Assembly (NCBI GenBank): GCA_023413555.1
Contig: JAEZPG010000058.1
Span: 52,831 to 116,830, forward strand
Reading direction: 5' to 3'
Source: Bacillota bacterium
Lineage (GTDB): Bacteria; Bacillota; Clostridia; Lachnospirales; Lachnospiraceae
Length of the DNA: 64,000 nt
Position 1 is the first letter of the stretch; every line of letters starts with the position of its first letter. This document shows, in pieces, positions 19,101 to 28,045 of this stretch. The notes under the pieces were generated by a model, which was given only the letters and a program-made list of their open reading frames with translations, had not been told where the DNA came from and did not search any database. Made by a program: the position numbers and the translations under genes.

Positions 19101-19129
19101 ATTATATAAAAGAGTTTTGTCTCTGTCAA
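19101..19129 (-). promoter_or_regulatory. hisZ: Perfect consensus sigma-A promoter of the his operon
   Basis: On the minus strand, TTGACA (19129-19124), a 17-base spacer and TATAAT (19106-19101). The transcript leader to the hisZ ATG is about 65 bases, with no T-box, His-rich leader peptide or attenuator visible. Control may therefore rest mainly on enzyme feedback, or on a repressor whose site I cannot identify. Confidence 0.93.
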
Positions 19130-19149
19130 GAAATTCTTAGAAAAAGTAC

Positions 19150-19190
19150 AAAAAAACGAAATGCGAGTAATCCTTCGGATACCCGCATTC
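19150..19190 (-). terminator. Terminator of proC
   Basis: The minus-strand stem GAATGCGGGTATCC / GGATTACTCGCATTTC with a GAAG-type loop is followed by GTTTTTTTG. It lies 6 bases after the proC stop. Strong. Confidence 0.88.
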
Positions 19191-19196
19191 ACTATT

Positions 19197-19988
19197 TTAC
19201 AATTCTTTCGATTTTTTGGTACATGCCTTCATAGCTTCTATGACAGCACTTCTCATGCCCTTTTCTTCTAACACACGAACTGCTTCAATAGTGGTTCCAC
19301 CAGGACTGCAAACCATATCTTTTAATACCCCTGGGTGTAAGTTGGTCTCAAGCATAAGCTTTGCACTTCCCATTACACTTTGGGCAGCAAATTCATAGGC
19401 TTGGGCTCTTGGCATTCCATCAGCCACTGCTGCATCAGCCATTGCCTCAATAAACATAAATACATAGGCTGGAGAACTTCCACTGACAGATACCACAACA
19501 TCCATTAGGTTTTCAGGAACCACATGGACCTTTCCAAAGCAGCGAAGCAATTGCAGTGCTTTCTCTAGCTCTTCCTCTGTTACATTTTTATTCTTACAAG
19601 CAGCAGTCATGCCTGCCCCGACTAAGGCAGGAGTATTTGGCATGGTACGGACTAGCTTAATTTCTTTATCAAACTGTTTTTCATACCAATCAATGGTCTT
19701 ACCAGCCACAATGCTGATAATCAACTTATCAGCAAACATTCCCTCTCTAATCTCTTCAATCACCTCACCTATATACTGAGGCTTTACTGCTAAAAAGACA
19801 ATATCTGATTTCTCCACCACCTCACGATTATGTAAAGTAGTCATAATGCCCATTTCCTCTGCCTTTTTTAGTGTAGTTTCCATAGCATCAGACGCCAAAA
19901 TATCAGATGCAGCAACTTCACCATTGCCAATGATCCCTTTTATGATTGCAGTTGCCATGTTGCCACAACCTATAAACCCTAATCTCAT
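19197..19988 (-). CDS. proC: Pyrroline-5-carboxylate reductase
   Basis: A 263-residue NADPH-dependent reductase for the last step of proline synthesis. The Rossmann motif GFIGCGNMATAIIKGI lies at the N-terminus. VSGSSPAYVFMFIEAMADAA and SPGGTTIEAVRVLE form the C-terminal dimer and active-site region. Normal length. AAGGAGGAACGATT precedes the ATG. It lies 52 bases after recU and ends in its own terminator. Confidence 0.97.
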   Translation of the reverse strand: MRLGFIGCGNMATAIIKGIIGNGEVAASDILASDAMETTLKKAEEMGIMTTLHNREVVEKSDIVFLAVKPQYIGEVIEEIREGMFADKLIISIVAGKTIDWYEKQFDKEIKLVRTMPNTPALVGAGMTAACKNKNVTEEELEKALQLLRCFGKVHVVPENLMDVVVSVSGSSPAYVFMFIEAMADAAVADGMPRAQAYEFAAQSVMGSAKLMLETNLHPGVLKDMVCSPGGTTIEAVRVLEEKGMRSAVIEAMKACTKKSKEL

Positions 19989-20040
19989 AATCGTTCCTCC
20001 TTTTCATGCCGCTACTCACAGTCTTTTTTAGTGTATCATC

Positions 20041-20574
20041 TTAATTCCGACTCGTCAAATCCAGACTTAAAGCTTCTAAATAATGAATAAAGCCACCATT
20101 ACCCGATTTTATTATATATGTTTCATCTAATTCTTCCCTAAGGAAGCTCTTTCTTCCGCCTGTCTGAGCCCTATCCCAGAATACCTTTAAATTCCTAAAG
20201 GGCAAATAGTAAAAGATATTTTGCTTACTATAATAGATTAACAAAAAGGCAATTCCCTTCTGTTTTTCAAACTCCTCCATAAACCTTACCTGATGTTCAT
20301 GGACATTCTGTAAAGGAAAGGTATCAGTGGCGCATTCCTTTGCATCAAAGCATACGGGAATTCCCTGTACTGCTCCGATGTAATCCACCGTACTTTTCTG
20401 TTCAAAATAAGCTAAAGTAATATGCCTGGTTTCCTGATCCATCTGAATCGGCTTAATTGGTGTAGGTATCTTTTGGATCAAGGCAAGGCCATTCTGTCTG
20501 TATTTGTCGTTAGTAAGGTTTACAAGTTCCTCTAAAGTAGAACCTCTTAATCCTCTAGACTTCCAAGATGGCAT
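20041..20574 (-). CDS. recU: Holliday junction resolvase, RecU-like
   Basis: A 177-residue protein. The nuclease core STVDYIGAVQGIPVCFDAKE (residues about 80-99) supplies the acidic residues and lysine of the RecU active site, and FPLQNVHEHQVRFMEEF follows as in RecU. An N-terminal SRGLRGSTLEELVNLTN matches the substrate-binding part. It would cut Holliday junctions during recombination and segregation, partnering RuvAB (also in this window). GGGGGAATTAT lies before the ATG. The sequence is somewhat divergent from Bacillus RecU. Confidence 0.82.
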   Translation of the reverse strand: MPSWKSRGLRGSTLEELVNLTNDKYRQNGLALIQKIPTPIKPIQMDQETRHITLAYFEQKSTVDYIGAVQGIPVCFDAKECATDTFPLQNVHEHQVRFMEEFEKQKGIAFLLIYYSKQNIFYYLPFRNLKVFWDRAQTGGRKSFLREELDETYIIKSGNGGFIHYLEALSLDLTSRN

Positions 20575-20586
20575 ATAATTCCCCCT

Positions 20587-21588
20587 CTATCTTAATTCTT
20601 TTGTAGAAAGATGGAATTCTCCATCGATAATATTCTTAAATTGTTCCGGAAAGGAAGCATAGAAGCTGGTATCTGACATATCTGACAACTCCTTTGGCAT
20701 CTTTCCAAAATGTAGCTCTCTAGCGTGCAAAAGCTGATTCTTAAGCTTATATTTTTTCTTCATTTCCTTATTTACAAGTACATCTCCATACTTACCGTCA
20801 CCTATGACCGGATGACCAATGCTTTGTAAATGGGATCGAATCTGGTGAGAGCGCCCAGTAATCAGCTTAACTCGTAGTAAGGTATATACTCCATTCGAAG
20901 TAATGGGAAGGTACTCTGTCTTAATATAGTCCCCATCTTCCACTGGTTCATTAGTAATCACAACCTTATTGCGATTATGATGCTTATAGAGGTATCCATC
21001 AATAATCTGCTTCTTTATTATTACACCCTTTACAATAGTGTAATAATACTTATCAAGATCTCTTAACTTAATCTGTTTACTCATGGTTTGTAAACCATAT
21101 AAACTCTTACCTGCCACTATGATACCAGAGGTATTTCGGTCCAAGCGGTTACAGATGCCTGGACGGAAGGTAGCCAACTGTTCCTTTTGTAGCGCCCCTT
21201 TATCTAAGAGATATGCTGTAAGATGTTCCACTAAGGAAACATCGTCCTTCTGTGCTTTTTGGGACAGCATGCCAGCTGGTTTGTTAATCAAGAGTACATG
21301 CTCGTTTTCGAAAATGACACTCAGCACCTCTGACAGTTCCCTATCCTTCACTAGGTTTTCTTCTTTTTTGCTTCGGAAATTATCGATGGTTTCTTCTGCA
21401 AGAAAGAGTTTTACAACATCTTTCTCTACTAATCGCTCCGAACCCTCTGCCTTTTTCCCGTTGAGGGTAATGTTCTTTTTTCGTAACATCTTGTAAAAGA
21501 AGCTCTTTGTAGCCAAATCCATGTATTTTTCTAAAAACTTATCCAGTCTTTGGCCGGCCTCAAAGCTTCCAATCTCTATTTCTCTCAT
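20587..21588 (-). CDS. RluA-family rRNA/tRNA pseudouridine synthase
   Basis: A 333-residue enzyme with an N-terminal S4 RNA-binding domain (residues about 10-70, AGQRLDKFLEKYM) and an RluC/RluD-type catalytic domain. The catalytic Asp is in ICNRLDRNTSGIIVAGK near residue 150; the family's usual His before RLD is Asn. ITGRSHQIRSHLQSIGHPVIGD is the conserved late motif. The uridine target cannot be told from sequence. It lies 12 bases before recU, in a run of closely spaced genes. Confidence 0.92.
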   Translation of the reverse strand: MREIEIGSFEAGQRLDKFLEKYMDLATKSFFYKMLRKKNITLNGKKAEGSERLVEKDVVKLFLAEETIDNFRSKKEENLVKDRELSEVLSVIFENEHVLLINKPAGMLSQKAQKDDVSLVEHLTAYLLDKGALQKEQLATFRPGICNRLDRNTSGIIVAGKSLYGLQTMSKQIKLRDLDKYYYTIVKGVIIKKQIIDGYLYKHHNRNKVVITNEPVEDGDYIKTEYLPITSNGVYTLLRVKLITGRSHQIRSHLQSIGHPVIGDGKYGDVLVNKEMKKKYKLKNQLLHARELHFGKMPKELSDMSDTSFYASFPEQFKNIIDGEFHLSTKELR

Positions 21589-21600
21589 CCGTTCTATTCC

Positions 21601-22278
21601 TTATTTTACAATAATGGCCTCAATATACTCTATTGCTGCATCTCTATCCTTTTTATTACTATCACTATTAGAATTATCTGACTTTAACTCCTTTAATGCT
21701 TTTAAGAAAGAATCCTCTTTGTCGTAAATCTTTACACCTAAGGAAAGTCCTCTCTTAACCATACTGTCCTGCATATGCGATTGCAGGTAGGTAAGCTTTG
21801 GTTTCTCTCTTCCTGTTAGGCCTATCATTCTTGAACCTGTTACAACAAGAGCATCCAAGTTCATCACCTTTTCTGAAGAGGTATAAACCATATCGAAATA
21901 CACATTCAACTTGCCCTCAATGGCATCCGGTTGTCTCATCACAGTATCGATTGGTGCGATATCAGGAAAATTACTGGCCAATATACTATAAATTTGATGA
22001 ATCCTATCGTAGGACACTGATTGAAATGGCCAAAATACTGCTACAGCAACCAAAGCCTTGGCAGTCGGAAGCACCATTAGAATAGCAAGTATAGTGAAGA
22101 TATTGTTTGACTGAAATTTGTTTAAGCATAGTCCTATTATATAGATGAAAACCCCAATTCCTACATACAACAAAGTTTTTAAAATATATTCCTTTTTCTT
22201 TCGTTCAATATACCTATAAGAGCCCTTGTAAATTGGTCCTTTCATAACTTCCTTTGTAGCCTTTACATCCTTCTCCAT
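21601..22278 (-). CDS. Conserved hypothetical protein with two membrane segments
   Basis: A 225-residue protein that I do not recognise by function. Two hydrophobic segments close together (about residues 32-52 and 58-86) form an N-terminal hairpin, followed by a soluble domain with VYTSSEKVMNLDALVVTG and a charged C-terminus. AAGGGTGAATCAT before the ATG at 22278 favours that start over the ATG at 22299. It lies between the YgiQ-like and RluA genes with short gaps, so it is probably co-transcribed. The soluble part resembles a family seen in Lachnospiraceae without assigned role. Confidence 0.75.
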   Translation of the reverse strand: MEKDVKATKEVMKGPIYKGSYRYIERKKKEYILKTLLYVGIGVFIYIIGLCLNKFQSNNIFTILAILMVLPTAKALVAVAVFWPFQSVSYDRIHQIYSILASNFPDIAPIDTVMRQPDAIEGKLNVYFDMVYTSSEKVMNLDALVVTGSRMIGLTGREKPKLTYLQSHMQDSMVKRGLSLGVKIYDKEDSFLKALKELKSDNSNSDSNKKDRDAAIEYIEAIIVK

Positions 22279-22308
22279 ATGATTCACCCTTCTTTTCATT
22301 ATAGTAAT

Positions 22309-24240
22309 CTATTTTTTCTTATGAACATTACGAATGGTTTTCTTCTTTTTACTTGTTCCAAAACCTTGTCTCCGCTTTGATGATTCTTTCGTCTTATCTG
22401 TCAGTTTAGGATTACGCTTTGTACCAAAACGTTCCTTATCTTTATAAGCAGGTTTAATGAGACATTTCTTCTCAAAACCGATTAGATCGCATCTATCCGC
22501 TTCTACAAGAGCTTCTACAATTAGGTCATAATTCTTCGGATTACGATACTGAATTAAAGCTCGTTGCATTGCTTTCTCATGAGGACTTTTCGGCACATAT
22601 ACCTTTTTCATGGTCCTTGGATCTAACTCTGTGTAATACATACAGGTAGATAAGGTAGATGGTGTAGGATAAAAATCTTGTACCTGTTCTGGCATATATC
22701 CCAAATCCCTGATATATTCTGCCAATTCTATAGCTTCCTTTAGTGACGAGCCTGGATGAGAACTCATTAAATAAGGTACAACATACTGCTTTTTCCCTAG
22801 TTTATGATTAACTTCTTTATATTTTTTTATAAACTTCTCATATACATCATTACTTGGTTTTCCCATTAAATCAAGTACAGTATCACTAATATGCTCCGGA
22901 GCCACCTTTAATTGCCCACTAACGTAATGTTCACATAAGTCATATAGAAAGGAATCATCCTTGTCCTCGATTAGATAATCAAATCGGATACCAGAACGAA
23001 TAAAGACATGTTTCACTCCAGGAAGCCCACGTAAATCCTTTAATAGCTTACTAAAGTCTTTATGATCCACAGTCAGATTCTTGCATGGCTTTGGCCATAG
23101 ACATTGCTTATTTATACATGCTCCGTGGGTCTTTTGCTTTTCACAGGCTGTGTTACGAAAATTAGCTGTAGGTCCACCAACATCAAAAATGTTTCCTTTA
23201 AAGTCCTTGTCCGCTAGCATCACATGTGCTTCCTTTAAGATAGATTCATGACTTCTAGTCTGAATGATTCTTCCCTGATGAAAGGTTAAGGCACAGAAAC
23301 TACATCCACCAAAGCAACCTCTGTTATTCACCAGACTAAATTTTAAGTCAGCCAGAGCAGGAATACCACCTTCTTCCTCATAAGACGGATGATAAGCTCT
23401 CATATAAGGAAGGGCGTAAACATAATCCATCTCCTCCTCAGTAAGTGGCTTCGAAGGAGTATTCTGAACTACATAAATACCATTCTCATATGGTTCAATC
23501 AGAATTTTGGAGGTAAAAGGATCTGTATTACAGTATTGCGTATAGAAGCTTTCTGCAAAAGTTCTCTTGCTCTCTACTATTTTATTAAAGCTTGGAAGCA
23601 TAATGTAATCATATACTCCTGAGATATCCTTGGTTTTATAAACGGTACCTTCAATAAAGGTAATATACGAAATCTCAATGCCACTATTCAGAGCATCCGC
23701 TATCTCTACAATGGAACGTTCTCCCATACCATAGCTGATTAAATCAGCTCCTGAATCTAACAAAATAGAACGCTTTACAGTGTCACTCCAGTAATCATAG
23801 TGCCCTAATCTTCTTAGGCTAGCTTCAATACCCCCAATAATAATCGGCGCATTCTTATAGCTCCCACGAATCAACTTGGAATAAGTGATGGTTGCGCGAT
23901 CCGGCCTTTTCCCCATGGTTCCACCAGGGGTGTATGCATCTGTTTTTCTCTTCTTCTTTGCAACGGTATAATGATTCACCATAGTATCCATGTTACCACC
24001 AGATACTAAAAAACCAAGGCGTGGTTCACCTAAGATCTGTATGCTTTCCTTCTTTCTCCAGTCAGGCTGCGAGATAATTCCCACTGTATATCCATGGCTT
24101 TCTAAGACTCTGCTGATAATAGCAGGTCCAAAAGAAGGATGATCTACATAGGCATCTCCGATGACATAGACAAAATCCAGCTGTTCAATACCTCTTTCAT
24201 TCATATCTTCTTTACTAATTGGTAAAAAACCTTGTGTCAT
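22309..24240 (-). CDS. YgiQ-family radical SAM protein
   Basis: A 643-residue radical SAM enzyme. The cluster motif CFGGCSFCALTFHQGR near residue 310 supplies the three cysteines for the 4Fe-4S centre, and CINKQCLWPKPCKNL adds a second Cys cluster. The N-terminal domain has VYVIGDAYVDHPSFGPAI, and the C-terminal 50 residues are basic and low-complexity (KKKKTIRNVHKKK). It is the UPF0313/YgiQ family, whose reaction is unknown. GGAG lies 6 bases before the ATG at 24240, so I prefer that start to 24252. Confidence 0.92.
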   Translation of the reverse strand: MTQGFLPISKEDMNERGIEQLDFVYVIGDAYVDHPSFGPAIISRVLESHGYTVGIISQPDWRKKESIQILGEPRLGFLVSGGNMDTMVNHYTVAKKKRKTDAYTPGGTMGKRPDRATITYSKLIRGSYKNAPIIIGGIEASLRRLGHYDYWSDTVKRSILLDSGADLISYGMGERSIVEIADALNSGIEISYITFIEGTVYKTKDISGVYDYIMLPSFNKIVESKRTFAESFYTQYCNTDPFTSKILIEPYENGIYVVQNTPSKPLTEEEMDYVYALPYMRAYHPSYEEEGGIPALADLKFSLVNNRGCFGGCSFCALTFHQGRIIQTRSHESILKEAHVMLADKDFKGNIFDVGGPTANFRNTACEKQKTHGACINKQCLWPKPCKNLTVDHKDFSKLLKDLRGLPGVKHVFIRSGIRFDYLIEDKDDSFLYDLCEHYVSGQLKVAPEHISDTVLDLMGKPSNDVYEKFIKKYKEVNHKLGKKQYVVPYLMSSHPGSSLKEAIELAEYIRDLGYMPEQVQDFYPTPSTLSTCMYYTELDPRTMKKVYVPKSPHEKAMQRALIQYRNPKNYDLIVEALVEADRCDLIGFEKKCLIKPAYKDKERFGTKRNPKLTDKTKESSKRRQGFGTSKKKKTIRNVHKKK

Positions 24241-24263
24241 ATCATACTCCATTCTAAAAACCC

Positions 24264-24914
24264 TTAACCAACCTGTAGTTCCCGGAAACTCTCGATGTAA
24301 TAATCAGCGACTGCTACCCTTTCTTCTAAAGAATCTACACAATAGGCATCTTCTACAGCACAAACCTTCATATTTGCATTTTTCCCAGCCTGAATTCCCT
24401 GAATCACATCCTCAAATACAAGACATTCCTCTGGGTTTACCTGTAATTTCTTAGCAGTTAAAAGGTAAATATCCGGTGCTGGCTTACCTTTCGGTACCTC
24501 ACAGGAGGTATTTATTGTATCAAAATATCGTTCTAAATCAAATCGTCTAATAACGGCAGACACCAATTCTACGGAATTACTACTGGCAATCCCCAACTTT
24601 ATCCCCTTTTTCTTTAAGGCTATTATAAGCTCTAAAAGACCTTCCTTTAAGCAAACCTCATTCATATACTTGTCATAGGCCATGGTATTCCAAGTACTTT
24701 TAATCATATCAACACTTTCCGGAAGCTTGAATCTCTCCTTAAAATAAACGGCCGTTTCCGTAAAGCTCATACCATTTAGAACCTTCTGAAAATTCTCAGG
24801 ATGTTCTAACCCGTATCTCCCTAAGAATTCTATATCAATACTCTCCCAGATCCACATGGAGTCCACCATGGTTCCATCTAGATCAAAGATGACTGCTTTT
24901 ATCCCATTAAACAT
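24264..24914 (-). CDS. HAD-superfamily phosphatase (beta-phosphoglucomutase-like)
   Basis: A 216-residue subfamily IA HAD hydrolase. The nucleophile motif VIFDLDGTMVDSMW lies at the N-terminus, motif II is LGIASSNS, and CLVFEDVIQGIQAGKNA gives motif IV. The cap is helical, as in sugar-phosphate phosphatases and phosphoglucomutases. The ATG at 24914 follows GGAGG with a short spacer. An upstream ATG at 24935 is four bases after the preceding stop and is also possible. The substrate is not predictable. Confidence 0.87.
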   Translation of the reverse strand: MFNGIKAVIFDLDGTMVDSMWIWESIDIEFLGRYGLEHPENFQKVLNGMSFTETAVYFKERFKLPESVDMIKSTWNTMAYDKYMNEVCLKEGLLELIIALKKKGIKLGIASSNSVELVSAVIRRFDLERYFDTINTSCEVPKGKPAPDIYLLTAKKLQVNPEECLVFEDVIQGIQAGKNANMKVCAVEDAYCVDSLEERVAVADYYIESFRELQVG

Positions 24915-24938
24915 ATATCCTCCAAGTAAAGGCATTAC

Positions 24939-25667
24939 TTATGCCCTTTTATGCTCCTGTTTTATTCTATAAAGCTCTTCTTCGGTTAATGATCTGTATT
25001 GTCCCACATCGAGTTCTTTATCTAGTATAAGACTTCCCATCGACAAGCGTTTCAAATATAACACCTTCATCCCAACAGCTTCAAACATCCGCTTTACCTG
25101 ATGGAACTTTCCCTCTATTATGGTAAGTTCAATCTCCGATTCTTCCCCAGAAGATATAATCTTAAGCTCTGCAGGTAGTGCAGTAAACTCAGAATCAACC
25201 TGTAAACCTCGAGAGAACAATTCCACCTCTAGGGCAGTTACTTTCCCTTCCACCTTGGCGTAATAGGTCTTCCCTACACGTTTACCAGGAGCTAATAGCT
25301 GATGAGCCAATTCTCCATCGTTGGTCAAGAGAAGAAGGCCCTCTGTATCCTTATCTAAGCGCCCTACCGGAAACAAATCCTTACGCTTCTTGTCGCCTAA
25401 TAACTGAAGCACTGTCTTATCTTTTTTATCTTCGGTTGCCGACACCACTCCTGCCGGTTTATTTAACATATAATACTCATATTCAGCATAGGTAATGGGC
25501 TCATCATGATAGTACACCAGATCATCTAGTGAAATCTTACACTCCGGTGTCTTAACAATCTGGTTATTTACTTTGACAACACCCTTTTTTATGGCAATCT
25601 TAACCTCACATCGAGTACCACAGCCCATATCAGACAAATATTTATCTAAACGAATCTGCTTCGCCAT
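24939..25667 (-). CDS. RsuA/RluB-family pseudouridine synthase
   Basis: A 242-residue enzyme with an N-terminal S4 domain (IRLDKYLSDMGCGTRCEV) and the catalytic motif PVGRLDKDTEGLLLLTNDGE, whose Asp attacks uridine. The later IEGKFHQVKRMFEAVGMKV matches RsuA, so 16S rRNA position 516 is the most likely target, though RluB- and RluE-type targets cannot be excluded. GAGGAGATTTAT precedes the ATG. It sits between the RsmF-type methylase and the HAD gene with gaps of 12 bases or so. Confidence 0.92.
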   Translation of the reverse strand: MAKQIRLDKYLSDMGCGTRCEVKIAIKKGVVKVNNQIVKTPECKISLDDLVYYHDEPITYAEYEYYMLNKPAGVVSATEDKKDKTVLQLLGDKKRKDLFPVGRLDKDTEGLLLLTNDGELAHQLLAPGKRVGKTYYAKVEGKVTALEVELFSRGLQVDSEFTALPAELKIISSGEESEIELTIIEGKFHQVKRMFEAVGMKVLYLKRLSMGSLILDKELDVGQYRSLTEEELYRIKQEHKRA

Positions 25668-25679
25668 ATAAATCTCCTC

Positions 25680-27041
25680 TTACATCCATCTCCATCCAGG
25701 ATGATATTTATTCTTTAAATTTCCTTTTGAGGCCTTCGCCCAACCTAGTGAAAATCCATCTACACAAACAAGAACATACCCCAAAAGCCTTTTATCCTCA
25801 ATCTCTATGGTCTCACCCTTAAGATAACGAATCACCCGTTCATCCTCCACAGAAAAGGAAACTATATATGGGTATTCCTCCTTATGAAGGGCTACAGCCA
25901 GTGACTGACTTGGTTCGAAACGTTTATTCTTCACATCTCCAAGATACATGCCAGTCCGCATTAAACGCATACCACTTAAATCTATCATCTCGTTTGGCCA
26001 GGAATTAAGTCGTTCTCCATGAAGTTCCAGATTCTTTCGTATGGCTTTTGTCTTTATCTCCTTTAAAAAGGTAGTCGCTTCCTCAGAAAGTTTTACAGGC
26101 TTAAGCTCTGTAACCACTTTACGTCTGACTTCTACTTCCCCCTTTTGTAATAGAGCTATAAAATGTCCTTCCCCTTTTATCCGGTGTGGCCAAAGGCGAA
26201 TGCAGTTTGTTAAGTCAACGCTACCATCTACCCATTCAGGATGACCATGGTCAAAACCCTCATACATAGGTAGAGGCAGTACTTTAAATTCTTTAAAATG
26301 CTCCTTTAAGAACATAATGGTACCTTCATTCTCCTCAGGAGAAAAGGTACAAGTAGAATAAAGCATCATTCCTCCAGGTTTTAACATCCTAGCAGCATGT
26401 AGAATAATCTCTTTTTGAAGGTTATTATAATGAGCAACGCCATACTTCTCCCAGCTTTTCACAATAGAAGGATCCTTACGGAACATACCCTCTCCAGAGC
26501 ATGGAGCATCTACTAAAATTTTGTCAAAATATCCTTCAAAATACTGGGCTAATTTCTCAGGTGCTTCATTCGTTACTACTGCATTTCTCACTCCAAACAC
26601 TTCTACATTCTTAAGAAGAGCTTTGGCACGGCTATTGCTGATGTCATTGGTTACAAGAACCCCTGTACCCTTTAACTTAGCAGCAAGTTCCGTAGTCTTT
26701 CCTCCTGGAGCTGCACATAAATCTAACACCCTGTCCCCTTCCTCAATAGGAAGCATTGCAGCAGGAGTCATTGCGCTAGGCTCCTGAATATAATAAAGAC
26801 CTGCAAAATAGTAAGGATGTTTCGCTGGTTGTTTGCTGGAGTCATAATAAAAGCCGTTGGTAGTCCATGGAATTCTCTCTAAGGCAAAGGGAGAAATCTT
26901 CATGAACTCCTCCGGACTTATTTTTAATGTGTTTACGCGGAGACCGGTATAATTTGGCTGCCCATAGCTTGCCTCGTAGGCAGCATAGTCCTCTTTTAAC
27001 AGTGTCTTCATTTTCTCCACGAATGTAATGGGTAATCTCAA
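25680..27041 (-). CDS. RsmB/NOP-family rRNA (cytosine-5) methyltransferase, RsmF-like
   Basis: A 453-residue SAM-dependent m5C methylase. It has YTGLRVNTLK in the N-terminal domain and the SAM-binding motif LDLCAAPGGKTTELAAKL. The two catalytic cysteines lie in VDAPCSGEGMFRKDP and YSTCTFSPEENEG. The C-terminal extension (residues about 290-453) is the RsmF-type PUA-like region. TTG at 27047 is only 2 bases from GGAG, whereas TTG at 27041 has an 8-base spacer, so I use the latter. It is 16 bases after the alarmone synthetase gene and 13 before the RsuA-like gene. Confidence 0.92.
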   Translation of the reverse strand: MRLPITFVEKMKTLLKEDYAAYEASYGQPNYTGLRVNTLKISPEEFMKISPFALERIPWTTNGFYYDSSKQPAKHPYYFAGLYYIQEPSAMTPAAMLPIEEGDRVLDLCAAPGGKTTELAAKLKGTGVLVTNDISNSRAKALLKNVEVFGVRNAVVTNEAPEKLAQYFEGYFDKILVDAPCSGEGMFRKDPSIVKSWEKYGVAHYNNLQKEIILHAARMLKPGGMMLYSTCTFSPEENEGTIMFLKEHFKEFKVLPLPMYEGFDHGHPEWVDGSVDLTNCIRLWPHRIKGEGHFIALLQKGEVEVRRKVVTELKPVKLSEEATTFLKEIKTKAIRKNLELHGERLNSWPNEMIDLSGMRLMRTGMYLGDVKNKRFEPSQSLAVALHKEEYPYIVSFSVEDERVIRYLKGETIEIEDKRLLGYVLVCVDGFSLGWAKASKGNLKNKYHPGWRWM

Positions 27042-27056
27042 ACTCAATTCTCCGTT

Positions 27057-27860
27057 CTATTCTAAGCTCTGGGCACGATAGCCCTCTGATATAATGTCAA
27101 GCTCTCTATTAAAGCGTTCCAGTTTATCTAAATCGCCAGTTTCATAAATCTTGAAAAACTCGTCCTGAATCTTCACCACTTCACGCTTATTGGCAACTTT
27201 ATATAAATTTTGAATATTTGTAAGAATATCACTAACCACACTAGCCTTTATACTAAAGAAATTCTGGGCATCCATAATCTCACCACGAATCTGGCTCATC
27301 TCTTGGTCCAAGCTAACTACGGCATCTGCTGCACTAGATAGTCTCTCCCTAATATGGCTAGGCATATTCTTTTTATATTTGTATTGAAGGGAATGCTCTA
27401 TAGTGGCCCAGAAATTCATAGCTAGAGTACGTATCTGAATCTCCGCTTGAATCGTCTTAGCTCCTGTCATAGTCTGTACTGTATAGTAGATGATAACATG
27501 ATAACTGCGATATCCACTTTCCTTACAATTTTTGATGTAGTCTTTTTCCTGTTTAATTGTCATATCTTTTCTGTTGTGAATCAATTCTACCACTGCGTCG
27601 ATATCTTCAACAAACTGGCATATAATTCGGATTCCTGCTATATCATCCATCTTCTCCTGAATCTCATCTAGATTGATGTTCTTCTTTTGTGCTTTCTCCA
27701 AAATACTGGATATCTTCTTAACACGACCACTTACTAATTCAATCGGAGAATAACCCCCGGCATTTCTATGCTCATGGATAATATGGTTAAATTTAACAGT
27801 CAATTCATCAACTGCCAACTCATAAGGATCTAGAATTTCTCTCCATAATTGTATCTCCAT
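27057..27860 (-). CDS. Small alarmone synthetase (GTP pyrophosphokinase family, RelQ/YjbM-like)
   Basis: A 267-residue RelA/SpoT synthetase domain without HD hydrolase or regulatory domains. SGRVKKISSILEKA, MDDIAGIRIICQFVEDI and ESGYRSYHVIIYY form the catalytic core. AEIQIRTLAMNFWATIEHSL is the conserved C-terminal block. It would make (p)ppGpp or pGpp during stress and lies in an operon with RNA modification genes. GAGGTTAGTAAT precedes the ATG. The region upstream (27861-28045) has no gene. Confidence 0.92.
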   Translation of the reverse strand: MEIQLWREILDPYELAVDELTVKFNHIIHEHRNAGGYSPIELVSGRVKKISSILEKAQKKNINLDEIQEKMDDIAGIRIICQFVEDIDAVVELIHNRKDMTIKQEKDYIKNCKESGYRSYHVIIYYTVQTMTGAKTIQAEIQIRTLAMNFWATIEHSLQYKYKKNMPSHIRERLSSAADAVVSLDQEMSQIRGEIMDAQNFFSIKASVVSDILTNIQNLYKVANKREVVKIQDEFFKIYETGDLDKLERFNRELDIISEGYRAQSLE

Positions 27861-28045
27861 ATTACTAACCTCACATTACTTAGATTACATAATACAACAT
27901 TATCTTACCTTTGATATACTATGCACGCGATTGCCTGTCTGCCGTAACTCGAACATGCTTTCGTAGTTATTATAACACAATCTATTCCTCTGTGTAAACT
28001 GAAACTAATCCCTCATCTCACCAGTCTTCCAACTTTGTTTCGTAG

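Noticed and set aside
20041..20574. An unknown nuclease of a defence system
   Set aside because: The STVDY...FDAKE core and FPLQNVHEHQ block fit RecU, and the neighbours are ordinary housekeeping genes.
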